A DNA stretch of 14,445 nucleotides, taken from Bacteroidales bacterium. GTDB taxonomy: Bacteria > Bacteroidota > Bacteroidia > Bacteroidales > F082. The stretch's first letter is position 1. The number at the start of each line of letters is the position of its first letter. The DNA is taken from assembly GCA_024762735.1 (NCBI GenBank), contig JANTGU010000023.1:1-14445 (forward strand), read 5' to 3'. The notes under the pieces were generated by a model, which made no database searches, was not told the DNA's origin, and saw only the letters and a program-made list of their open reading frames with translations. Shown here piece by piece: positions 1-6,562 of this stretch. Position numbers and translations under genes: made by a program.

Positions 1-97
1 ATTTGTCCACATCATGGATGGAGAAGGCAACAAAATTGAGCTTTGGGAGCCTGTGGATCATGTCTTCACCGAAATGGGAGGAAAAACCAACAAATAA
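1..97 (+). CDS. VOC/glyoxalase-family protein, 3' fragment
   Basis: Only the last 31 residues lie in the window, read in the frame starting at base 2 and ending at TAA 95-97; the gene continues to the left. The fragment contains D-G-E-G-N-K-I-E-L-W-E-P, which matches the last beta strand of VOC (vicinal oxygen chelate) proteins of the glyoxalase/bleomycin-resistance superfamily. In metal-dependent members the Glu of I-E-L-W is a metal ligand. The function within the superfamily cannot be decided from this piece. The next gene, 31 bp downstream, is another VOC protein, so the two may be a tandem pair. Family call fairly sure, specific role unknown. Confidence 0.75.
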   Translation, partial: FVHIMDGEGNKIELWEPVDHVFTEMGGKTNK

Positions 98-111
98 AAA
101 ACGTATTAATA

Positions 112-125
112 ATTAAATATTTAAT
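112..125. repeat. 14-bp AT palindrome just before a TTG start
   Basis: ATTAAATATTTAAT is exactly self-complementary and ends 3 bp before the presumed TTG start at 129. It sits in a very AT-rich 31-bp gap, so chance is a real explanation. It could be an operator or part of a promoter, but no clean TAnnTTTG box accompanies it. Confidence 0.35.
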
Positions 126-128
126 ATT

Positions 129-584
129 TTGAAAACAATCAATCTTTATTTAACCTTTGACGGGCAATGCGAAGAAGCCTTTCAATTTTATCAGTCGGTG
201 TTGGGTGGCGAAATAGAACATCTCTCCAGATTTAGCGAGATGCCGGATAACCCCGAATTTCCCATTGCCGAGGAGAATAAAAACAAAGTGATGCATGTGT
301 CCTACCGGATCAACGAACAAACAACCCTTTTGGGAAGTGATACCGGGGGTGAATGGGCAGCCGGCCTTGTTCAGGGAAACAATTTCTCCCTATCTGTCAA
401 TGCCGATAATCCTGAGGAAGCCGATAGGATTTTCGAAGCATTGTCGGCAAACGGAAAGGTAACCATGCCCATGAACAAAACCTTTTGGAACGCTTACTTC
501 GGCATGCTAACCGACCAGTACGGAATCCAATGGATGGTAAGTTGTACGTTGGAAGGACATAAAAATCACGATAAACAGGGGTAG
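129..584 (+). CDS. PhnB-like VOC family protein
   Basis: A 151-residue cytoplasmic protein of the PhnB-like VOC group, often annotated as glyoxalase or 3-demethylubiquinone-9 methyltransferase-like. The N-terminus reads M-K-T-I-N-L-Y-L-T-F-D-G, followed by C-E-E-A-F-Q-F-Y and L-G-G-E, the usual opening of this family. The C-terminal half has F-W-N-A-Y-F-G and D-Q-Y-G-I-Q-W-M, the typical closing strands. Length is normal for the family. The start is TTG at 129: no in-frame ATG precedes it and the family N-terminus begins exactly there. It follows another VOC gene and ends 4 bp before the DUF1801 gene, so the three are probably co-transcribed. The substrate is unknown; many PhnB-like proteins have no assigned reaction. 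Confidence 0.88.
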   Translation: MKTINLYLTFDGQCEEAFQFYQSVLGGEIEHLSRFSEMPDNPEFPIAEENKNKVMHVSYRINEQTTLLGSDTGGEWAAGLVQGNNFSLSVNADNPEEADRIFEALSANGKVTMPMNKTFWNAYFGMLTDQYGIQWMVSCTLEGHKNHDKQG

Positions 585-588
585 TGTT

Positions 589-999
589 ATGGCAGGACTG
601 AAAACAAAAGAGAGCAACAAAAGCGTTGATGAATACCTCGATGCAATTGAAAACGAAGCCAAGCGTGAAGACAGCAAAGTGCTGGCAGCTTTAATAGAGA
701 AAACTACGGGCGAAAAACCTAAAATATGGGGTGACAGCATGGTTGGATTTGGTAAGTATCAATACCACCGGAAGGGAAGCAAAGAAGAACTTGAATGGTT
801 TCAGGTAGGCTTTGCTGCGAGAAAAACCAGACTTACCCTCTATCTTTCGTGCGATTTGTCAAAGTACGATGATTTAATATCTAACCTGGGCAAATGTAAA
901 CATGGAAAAGGGTGTCTCCATATCAATAAACTAAAAGATGTGGATATAGACGTTTTAACACAGTTGATTGAGAAAGCAAAAAATGATCCATGTTATTAA
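589..999 (+). CDS. DUF1801 domain protein
   Basis: A 136-residue protein matching the DUF1801 (YdhG-like) family. Visible marks are an N-terminal S-V-D-E-Y-L-D-A-I helix, the core K-P-K-I-W-G-D-S-M-V-G-F-G-K-Y near residues 43-57, the strand T-L-Y-L-S around 83-87, and a cysteine/glycine-rich K-C-K-H-G-K-G-C-L-H-I-N-K segment near 102-114. There is no signal peptide or membrane segment, so it should be cytoplasmic. The ATG at 589 lies 4 bp after the VOC stop codon, pointing to one transcript. The biochemical function of the family is not established and nothing here adds to it. The gene is full length and intact. Confidence 0.85.
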   Translation: MAGLKTKESNKSVDEYLDAIENEAKREDSKVLAALIEKTTGEKPKIWGDSMVGFGKYQYHRKGSKEELEWFQVGFAARKTRLTLYLSCDLSKYDDLISNLGKCKHGKGCLHINKLKDVDIDVLTQLIEKAKNDPCY

Positions 1000-1025
1000 A
1001 ATTTACACGGCGAATTCCTATTATT

Positions 1026-2720
1026 ATGAAATATAAAAAACAGGTGTTGCTGACGGTGGTACTGTTTTCTACCATGGTGCTGATGGCTCAAGACCGAATT
1101 ACAGGAAACAGTTTCGCCACCCGTAGTGAGGTTATTGCTCCTCATGGCATGGCAGCTACCAGTCAACCACTTGCTACACAAATTGCCCTCGATATTTTAA
1201 AAAAAGGGGGAACCGCCATAGATGCAGCCATAGCCGCTGATGCTGCCCTTGGATTAATGGAGCCGACGGGAAGCGGCATGGGGGGCGACCTGTTCGCCAT
1301 TGTTTGGGACGCTAAAACGCAAAAACTTTACGGGCTTAATGCCAGCGGCCCTTCTCCCAAATCGCTCTCGCTCGAGTATTTTAAAAACAAGGGTTACCAC
1401 CATATTCCACCGCACGGCCCATTGCCGGTAACTGTTCCCGGGTGTGTGGATGGATGGAACGAGCTGCATAAAAAGTTTGGAAAACTTCCTGTTGAAGATA
1501 TTCTTCAACCTGCCATAACGTATGCCGAAGAGGGTTTCCCGGTGAGTGAGCTAATTGCCTATTACTGGCGACTGAATGCAAAAGTGCTACAATCCTATCC
1601 GGGTTTTTCCGAGGTGTTTATGCCCGGGGGGAAAGCGCCTGACAAAGGCCAGGTATTTAAAAACCCTTACCTGGCCAACACGCTAAAAATGTTGGTGAAA
1701 AATGGTTTCCGCTATTTTTATGAAGGAAAACCGGCTAAAGTTATTGATAACTATATGAAAGAAAACGGCGGGTTTTTGTCGTACAGCGACCTATCGGCTT
1801 ATCATGCCGAATGGGTTACCCCCGAAAGTACCAATTATCGAGGCTATGATGTTTGGGAGCTGCCTCCAAACGGACAGGGAATAGCCGTGTTGCAAATGCT
1901 TAACATGCTCGAGAATTTCGACATTGCCTCCATGGGATTTGGAAGCACAGCGTATCTCCATCTGCTTACAGAAGTAAAAAAACTGGTTTTTGAAGACAGG
2001 GCCCGGTTTTATGCTGACCCACATTTTAACAAGCTTCCTGTTGATAGTCTGATTTCGAAGCGTTATGCCAGGGAGCGTCTAAAACTATACAACCCAGACA
2101 AAGCCTCATCCTACTATCCTGCCGGGCAACCCGAAAAAGGAAATACTATTTACCTTACGGTAGCCGATCAGTACGGCAACATGATTTCGCTTATTCAAAG
2201 TAATTACCGGGGCATGGGGTCGGGTATGACGCCTACCGGACTGGGCTTCGTGCTCCAGGACAGGGGAGAACTCTTTGCGTTGGAAGAGCATCATTTCAAC
2301 AGTTTTGAGCCGGGCAAACGTCCGTTTCACACCATCATTCCCGCGTTTATTACCAAAGATGGAAAGCCCTGGATAAGCTTTGGGGTGATGGGAGGTGCCA
2401 TGCAACCGCAGGGCCATACACAAGTTGTTGTCAATCTGATTGACTTTGGCATGAACCTACAGGAGGCGGGAGATGCACCGCGCATAAGGCATGATGGTTC
2501 CTCGGAACCTACCGGTGAAAAAATGAAAAATTCGGGCTGGCTTAACATGGAAACGGGCTTTTCGTACGATGTAATCCGTGCCCTCATGCACAAGGGCCAT
2601 CAAATCAGGTTTTCATCGGGGGGATACGGAGGTTACCAGGCGATTATGTGGGATGACAAAAACAAAGTATATTATGGTGCTTCCGAATCGAGAAAAGATG
2701 GGCAGGCAGCAGGTTATTAG
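1026..2720 (+). CDS. gamma-glutamyltransferase family protein (secreted Ntn hydrolase)
   Basis: A 564-residue periplasmic enzyme of the gamma-glutamyltransferase (GGT) superfamily, whose classical members cleave or transfer the gamma-glutamyl group of glutathione. The chosen ATG at 1026 gives a clear signal peptide (M-K-Y-K-K, hydrophobic run, cut near A-Q at 21-22). An in-frame ATG at 990 would add 12 residues ahead of it and overlap DUF1801, so it is less likely. The family self-processes at a Thr: here Thr374 in G-N-T-I-Y-L-T-V-A-D (codon 2145-2147) fits. Further marks are G-S-G-M-T-P-T-G-L-G-F (398-408), G-G-A-M-Q-P-Q-G-H-T-Q (456-466) and I-D-F-G-M-N-L-Q-E-A (472-481). It resembles the YwrD-like branch more than E. 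coli GGT. The Arg that holds the glutamyl carboxylate in E. coli GGT seems absent (region N105-P111), so the true substrate may differ. Confidence 0.93.
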   Translation: MKYKKQVLLTVVLFSTMVLMAQDRITGNSFATRSEVIAPHGMAATSQPLATQIALDILKKGGTAIDAAIAADAALGLMEPTGSGMGGDLFAIVWDAKTQKLYGLNASGPSPKSLSLEYFKNKGYHHIPPHGPLPVTVPGCVDGWNELHKKFGKLPVEDILQPAITYAEEGFPVSELIAYYWRLNAKVLQSYPGFSEVFMPGGKAPDKGQVFKNPYLANTLKMLVKNGFRYFYEGKPAKVIDNYMKENGGFLSYSDLSAYHAEWVTPESTNYRGYDVWELPPNGQGIAVLQMLNMLENFDIASMGFGSTAYLHLLTEVKKLVFEDRARFYADPHFNKLPVDSLISKRYARERLKLYNPDKASSYYPAGQPEKGNTIYLTVADQYGNMISLIQSNYRGMGSGMTPTGLGFVLQDRGELFALEEHHFNSFEPGKRPFHTIIPAFITKDGKPWISFGVMGGAMQPQGHTQVVVNLIDFGMNLQEAGDAPRIRHDGSSEPTGEKMKNSGWLNMETGFSYDVIRALMHKGHQIRFSSGGYGGYQAIMWDDKNKVYYGASESRKDGQAAGY

Positions 2721-2783
2721 TGAACCAAAAGTGAAGGATGTTTTTTTGATAAGTATTTAAATATTAACGATAAAATAAGGATT

Positions 2784-3323
2784 ATGAAAATTGTAAAAAA
2801 GTTAGGAATCGGCCTGCTGGCCATTATTGCAGTGTTGTTGATTGTAGCCCTTTTTGTACCCAAGGATTTCAATTACGAAAAATCAATTACCATCAACAAG
2901 CCCATCGACCAGGTTTGGGAACATACCAACAGCCTGGCTGAACTGGATAGATGGAGCCCCTGGAACGACTATGACCCCGACATGAAAAAGGAGATGAGTG
3001 GTGTGGATGGAACCATAGGAGCGGTAAGCAGTTGGGAAAGCGACAGCGCTAACGTGGGAAAAGGATCACAAACCATTTCGAAAATTGAAAAACCCACCCT
3101 GTTTGAAACGGAGTTAAAATTTTATACCCCTTATGAAAGCGAAGCCAAAGGCTATGTTAAGTTAACTTCACAGGGAGAAAAAACTTTGGTGACTTGGGGT
3201 TTTGAAAGCGAAATGCCCTATCCCTTTAATTTGATGAAATTAACCATGAACATGGACGACGCGATGGGAAAAGATTTTACCAACGGCTTAACGAAGTTGA
3301 AAAATATCTGCGAGCAGGAATAA
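2784..3323 (+). CDS. SRPBCC family protein with N-terminal membrane anchor
   Basis: A 179-residue protein. Residues 5-25 form one hydrophobic helix after a K-K start (anchor or uncleaved signal). From about residue 30 comes an SRPBCC (START/polyketide cyclase-like) domain: Y-E-K-S-I-T-I-N-K-P-I-D-Q-V-W-E is the typical first strand and helix, followed by W-S-P-W-N-D and, near the end, T-W-G-F-E-S-E-M-P-Y-P and a long C-terminal helix. Such domains form a pocket for hydrophobic ligands; the ligand is not known. The start ATG has an AAGG about 5 bp upstream. It lies 63 bp after the GGT gene on the same strand and may share its transcript. The domain probably sits outside the cytoplasm, an inference from topology only. 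Confidence 0.85.
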   Translation: MKIVKKLGIGLLAIIAVLLIVALFVPKDFNYEKSITINKPIDQVWEHTNSLAELDRWSPWNDYDPDMKKEMSGVDGTIGAVSSWESDSANVGKGSQTISKIEKPTLFETELKFYTPYESEAKGYVKLTSQGEKTLVTWGFESEMPYPFNLMKLTMNMDDAMGKDFTNGLTKLKNICEQE

Positions 3324-3473
3324 CGCAGGCGTTAGTGGTTACAAGTTATTTAGACAGCGTGTATGAATAGCAGGAGCCTGATTTTACTATCCGGCTGTTT
3401 TCAGTAGATGAGCAGTTGCACTTTGATGATTTATCTCAGAGGATTGGTTCACCATGGTAAGCCTGTAAATACA
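3324..3473. other. Intergenic region between convergent genes, nothing recognised
   Basis: This 150-bp gap separates the 3' ends of the SRPBCC gene (+) and the TetR gene (-). TAACGC-AG-GCGTTA at 3321-3334, which includes the stop codon, is a perfect palindrome with only a 2-base centre. No stem followed by a T run is visible on either strand, so I see no convincing terminator. A 24-residue reading frame at 3408-3482 looks fortuitous. Confidence 0.5.
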
Positions 3474-4148
3474 TTAGTTTAAAAGTTTATTTAAAAAGTA
3501 GTTTAACATTTTTTCAACTTCTGTTTCCTGATTCGTTTTCAAGTGGATATCCGTGAGTTTAGGTAAGTAATTCGCAAAATAAAGCTGATTGTTCGACATT
3601 TCATAGAGATTGGATGCCAGGGTGCTTGGATATTTAAACTCGGGGTTTACCGAAGTAATAATCGAAGCTATCATGGCCGTTAAGTCCTTGTAACTTTTAA
3701 ACAAACCAATGGAGTTTTCCTTGTCAACTTCAACAGTGTGGTAGGCTTTTGTACCTTCAAACACTACAATTTTATGGAGTTTGTTTACATTGATAAACTC
3801 AACCATTAAATTTTCGGTAGTGGCAAAAACCAGAGAATGAACAACAATTTTTAATTTCTCTTTGGCATCCACAACATTTACCGTATTAAATTGGATTAAG
3901 TAAATTATCCACTCCCAATACCAGTTTACCAGGTATAGCAGTAGCAAATGTTTATTTTCAAAATACCTGTAAATAGAGGCTTCGGTAGAATTGATTTCGG
4001 CAGCTAATTTTTTAAAGTTAAACGATTCAAACCCTATGGCATGAATCATCTCTACACTAAATTGAATTATTTTTCTTCCCAAAATCGAGTCCTGAGGGTC
4101 TTTAATATACAACCCGGCATTTAAATCAAATTTTATTTTTACTGACAC
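3474..4148 (-). CDS. TetR/AcrR-family transcriptional regulator
   Basis: A 224-residue regulator. The DNA-binding helix-turn-helix lies at about residues 26-72: I-I-Q-F-S-V-E-M-I-H-A-I-G-F-E, then F-K-K-L-A-A-E-I-N-S-T-E-A-S-I-Y-R-Y-F-E-N-K, the classic TetR recognition-helix pattern. The rest is an aromatic-rich helical ligand-binding domain that I cannot match to a specific ligand. The start is GTG at 4146-4148; there is an in-frame stop five codons upstream and the next Met (residue 34) lies inside the HTH. It is divergent from the SulP-carbonic anhydrase operon, with inverted-repeat half sites beside both promoters, so it probably represses that operon and itself. TetR family sure; target inferred from position. 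Confidence 0.9.
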   Translation of the reverse strand: MSVKIKFDLNAGLYIKDPQDSILGRKIIQFSVEMIHAIGFESFNFKKLAAEINSTEASIYRYFENKHLLLLYLVNWYWEWIIYLIQFNTVNVVDAKEKLKIVVHSLVFATTENLMVEFINVNKLHKIVVFEGTKAYHTVEVDKENSIGLFKSYKDLTAMIASIITSVNPEFKYPSTLASNLYEMSNNQLYFANYLPKLTDIHLKTNQETEVEKMLNYFLNKLLN

Positions 4149-4172
4149 ACTATAATTTTTTTACTGTTTAAA

Positions 4173-4187
4173 GAGGTGTAAAACCTC
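4173..4187 (-). other. Small stem-loop in the TetR gene leader
   Basis: GAGGT at 4173-4177 and ACCTC at 4183-4187 are complementary, giving a 5-bp stem with a 5-base loop in the predicted 5' untranslated part of the TetR message, about 25 bp before its GTG start. It may affect translation or be a binding site; short enough to be chance. Confidence 0.3.
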
Positions 4188-4197
4188 AACGCTGTTA

Positions 4198-4205
4198 CAA
4201 AAATA
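4198..4205 (-). promoter_or_regulatory. Predicted -7 box of the TetR gene
   Basis: On the - strand this reads TATTTTTG, an exact match to the Bacteroidota -7 consensus TAnnTTTG. Transcription would begin near 4192, leaving a leader of about 43 nt before the GTG start. No good -33 TTTG element is visible at the usual spacing, which fits a regulated promoter. Confidence 0.5.
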
Positions 4206-4210
4206 CAAAA

Positions 4211-4261
4211 TTTAACTATTTTTAATGATAGCAATACTATTATATTAAATAGTTAAACTAT
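4211..4261. promoter_or_regulatory. Inverted-repeat operator candidate between TetR and SulP genes
   Basis: TTTAACTATTT at 4211-4221 is exactly repeated in reverse complement as AAATAGTTAAA at 4247-4257, an 11-bp inverted repeat with a 25-bp spacer. The right arm also belongs to a separate 13-bp palindrome, ATAGTT-A-AACTAT (4249-4261), the symmetry expected of a TetR dimer site. That palindrome overlaps the first three bases of the SulP -7 box. The left arm lies 5 bp upstream of the TetR -7 box. A repressor bound to both could shut both promoters. The region is AT-rich, so binding is inferred, not shown. Confidence 0.5.
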
Positions 4262-4266
4262 ATTTG
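4259..4266 (+). promoter_or_regulatory. Predicted -7 box of the SulP operon
   Basis: TATATTTG matches TAnnTTTG exactly. Transcription would start around 4271, about 20 nt before the ATG at 4291. This rules against an in-frame TTG at 4264 as the start codon, because that base triplet is inside the promoter. No clear -33 element is seen. Confidence 0.55.
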
Positions 4267-4290
4267 CATCGAAAAATTAACAAACAAGTA

Positions 4291-5889
4291 ATGATGAAAT
4301 TAACAGACTCTTTTGCATATTTAAAAAACGATATCCCGGCCAGTGCCGTGGTATTTTTTGTGGCTTTACCTTTATGTTTAGGTATTGCACTGGCCAGTGG
4401 AGCACCTTTATTTGCTGGATTAATAGCCGGTATTATTGGTGGTGTTGTGGTAGGAGCCCTGAGTGGTTCCAAAGTAGGGGTGAGCGGACCCGCTGCAGGG
4501 TTAGCAGCCATTGTACTGACAGCTATTGGCACCCTGGGTGGCTATGAAAACTTTTTAGTAGCCGTTGTATTGGCGGGTATCATGCAAATACTTTTTGGTA
4601 TTCTTAAGGCCGGTGTTATTGGATATTATTTTCCATCATCGGTTATTAAAGGAATGCTTTCAGGTATTGGTATCATAATAATATTAAAGCAAATACCACA
4701 CTTTTTTGGTTACGATGCCTCCCCGGAGGGCAATTTTGCTTTTTTTCAGATTGATGGCCAAAACACCTTTTCCGAAATATTGAACACCTTAAACCATGTT
4801 CACCCCGGATCATTGATAATAGGAGTTATTGGTTTGGCCATTTTGCTGTTGTGGGACAAAGTGCTATCCAAAAAAGCTAAAATATTTCAACTCATTCAAG
4901 GGCCGCTTGTGGCCGTGGTGGTGTCCATCATTTTTTATTTGGTGACTAAGTCAAATAGTGGATTAGCTATCGCTAGCACACACCTGGTTAGCGTTCCGGT
5001 TCCTGACAGCTTAGATTCGTTTTTGGGACAGTTTACACTGCCTAATTTCAGCGCGATAACAAATCCTCAGGTATGGGTAGTGGCTTTTACCATTGCTTTG
5101 GTAGCCAGTTTAGAAACCCTGCTTTGCGTGGAGGCTGCCGACAAACTGGATCCCCACAAAAATGTTACGCCAACCAACCGCGAGCTATTTGCCCAGGGAA
5201 CCGGAAATGTTATTTCGGGGTTGATTGGTGGACTTCCCATCACGCAGGTAATTGTTCGAAGCTCAGCAAACATACAATCGGGGGCCCGCACAAAAATGTC
5301 AGCCATTCTGCACGGTTTTCTGCTGCTAATATCAGTTATTTTAATACCAACCATCCTTAATATGATACCCCTGTCAGTATTGGCAGCCATTCTGTTAATC
5401 GTAGGTTGGAAATTGGCGAAACCTTCCATATTTGTAAAAATGTATAACCTGGGTTGGAAACAATTTGCACCATTCGTTATTACCATACTGGGCATTGTGT
5501 TTATTGACCTGCTCTACGGTTTGGGCATCGGATTGATGGTGGGTGTTATTATCACCATGCGAAACAGCTACAAAAATTCTCATTTCTTGCACAAAGAGGG
5601 CGAGGATGTGGACGATGGTAAAATAAAAATGACGCTGGCAGAGGAAGTCACCTTTTTTAATAAAGGTGCCATTTTAAAAGAATTGGACAATCTTCCGGAG
5701 AACTCATTTTTAGAACTGGATGTAAGAAAAACAAGGTTTTTAGACAATGATATCATCGAAATTTTAGAAGATTTTGCCTTAAAGGCAAAAGAAAGAAACA
5801 TTACCATAAAGCTCATATCAGAAAGAGGTACAGTTGAAAACCCACCCAGCTATATTGAGTTTTTTAAACTAAGGCCCAAGGCTGCTTAA
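4291..5889 (+). CDS. SulP family inorganic anion transporter with STAS domain, probable bicarbonate importer
   Basis: A 532-residue inner-membrane transporter. The N-terminal part begins with D-I-P-A-S-A-V-V-F-F-V-A-L-P-L-C-L-G-I-A-L-A (residues 14-35), the first helix pattern of SulP proteins, and continues with many hydrophobic segments to about 425. Conserved pieces include G-S-K-V-G-V-S-G-P-A-A-G-L (59-71), S-L-E-T-L-L-C-V-E-A-A-D-K-L-D-P (273-288) and N-V-I-S-G-L-I-G-G-L-P (306-316). Residues about 445-530 form a cytoplasmic STAS domain, a regulatory module of this family. SulP proteins move sulfate, bicarbonate and similar anions. The carbonic anhydrase gene 43 bp downstream argues for bicarbonate, as in BicA-type uptake; this is inferred from context. 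ATG at 4291 is chosen (a second ATG follows directly). Expression is probably controlled by the divergent TetR regulator. Confidence 0.93.
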   Translation: MMKLTDSFAYLKNDIPASAVVFFVALPLCLGIALASGAPLFAGLIAGIIGGVVVGALSGSKVGVSGPAAGLAAIVLTAIGTLGGYENFLVAVVLAGIMQILFGILKAGVIGYYFPSSVIKGMLSGIGIIIILKQIPHFFGYDASPEGNFAFFQIDGQNTFSEILNTLNHVHPGSLIIGVIGLAILLLWDKVLSKKAKIFQLIQGPLVAVVVSIIFYLVTKSNSGLAIASTHLVSVPVPDSLDSFLGQFTLPNFSAITNPQVWVVAFTIALVASLETLLCVEAADKLDPHKNVTPTNRELFAQGTGNVISGLIGGLPITQVIVRSSANIQSGARTKMSAILHGFLLLISVILIPTILNMIPLSVLAAILLIVGWKLAKPSIFVKMYNLGWKQFAPFVITILGIVFIDLLYGLGIGLMVGVIITMRNSYKNSHFLHKEGEDVDDGKIKMTLAEEVTFFNKGAILKELDNLPENSFLELDVRKTRFLDNDIIEILEDFALKAKERNITIKLISERGTVENPPSYIEFFKLRPKAA

Positions 5890-5932
5890 TACTATAGTAA
5901 TAAGAAAATTAATAGATAAAAATGATAAACAA

Positions 5933-6562
5933 ATGAAAGCACACACAAAAGAAACACAGGCCACGATGACCCCTCAAAAGTCGTTAGCATTTTTAAAAGA
6001 GGGCAACATACGATTTCAAAATAATTTAAAAGCTCACCGCAACTTGCTGGAGCAGGTAAACGATACCAGCGAAGGGCAATTTCCTTTTGCCACCATATTA
6101 AGCTGCATCGATTCAAGAGTCTCTGCCGAATTGATTTTTGACCAGGGGTTGGGCGATATTTTCAGTATCAGGATTGCAGGGAATTTTGTGAATAGCGATA
6201 TTTTGGGAAGCATGGAGTTTGCCAGTAAACTGGCAGGAACCAAATTAATAGTTGTATTGGGTCACACCTCTTGCGGCGCTGTAAAAGGGGCTTGCGATAA
6301 TGTTGATCTTGGCAACTTAACAGGAATGCTTGAAAAGATCAAGCCGGCGGTCAACGCCGTGTTGGAACCTAAGGACTTAAGCTTGCGAACCTCTTCAAAC
6401 CTGGATTTTGTTGACAGCGTGGCAGCAAAAAATGTTGAGCTAACCATTGAAAACATTTTAAAAGACAGCCCTGTATTAGCTGAAATGCACCATCAAGGTG
6501 ATATTTTAATAATAGGAGCCATGTATGACGTTAGCAACGGGAAAGTTACATTTTATGAATAA
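5933..6562 (+). CDS. Beta-class carbonic anhydrase
   Basis: A 209-residue zinc enzyme that interconverts CO2 and bicarbonate. All key residues are visible: the C-x-D-x-R motif (Cys58, Asp60, Arg62) and H-x-x-C (His111, Cys114), giving Cys/His/Cys zinc ligands plus the Asp-Arg pair that gates the active site. R-I-A-G-N-F (80-85) and S-M-E-F-A (93-97) are also typical. There is no signal peptide, so it acts in the cytoplasm. The ATG at 5933 gives the N-terminus M-K-A-H-T-K-E-T-Q-A, which I recall as common in Bacteroidota homologues; Met12 is a less likely start. It lies 43 bp behind the SulP gene and overlaps the DUF2490 gene by 8 nt. Likely role: equilibrating bicarbonate brought in by the SulP transporter for carboxylation reactions or pH balance. 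Confidence 0.95.
   Translation: MKAHTKETQATMTPQKSLAFLKEGNIRFQNNLKAHRNLLEQVNDTSEGQFPFATILSCIDSRVSAELIFDQGLGDIFSIRIAGNFVNSDILGSMEFASKLAGTKLIVVLGHTSCGAVKGACDNVDLGNLTGMLEKIKPAVNAVLEPKDLSLRTSSNLDFVDSVAAKNVELTIENILKDSPVLAEMHHQGDILIIGAMYDVSNGKVTFYE

Noticed and set aside
990..1025. Upstream ATG for the gamma-glutamyltransferase-family gene
   Set aside because: It would overlap the DUF1801 gene and put 12 charged or unrelated residues ahead of a complete signal peptide that starts cleanly at 1026.
2578..2760. 60-residue reading frame overlapping the end of the GGT-family gene
   Set aside because: It lies in another frame over conserved GGT sequence and shows no independent start signal or family similarity.
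3321..3334. Terminator hairpin at the SRPBCC stop codon
   Set aside because: The palindrome TAACGC-AG-GCGTTA leaves a 2-base loop, too tight for a stable full stem, and no T run follows.
3408..3482. 24-residue reading frame between the SRPBCC and TetR genes
   Set aside because: It has no recognisable motif, no promoter or ribosome site, and runs into the TetR stop codon; expected by chance.
4264..4290. TTG start extending the SulP protein by nine residues
   Set aside because: The TTG lies inside the predicted TATATTTG -7 box, upstream of the expected transcript start; ATG at 4291 fits the family N-terminus.
5067..5495. 142-residue reading frame on the - strand inside the SulP gene
   Set aside because: It is antisense to highly conserved transporter sequence and its translation has no domain; a shadow frame.
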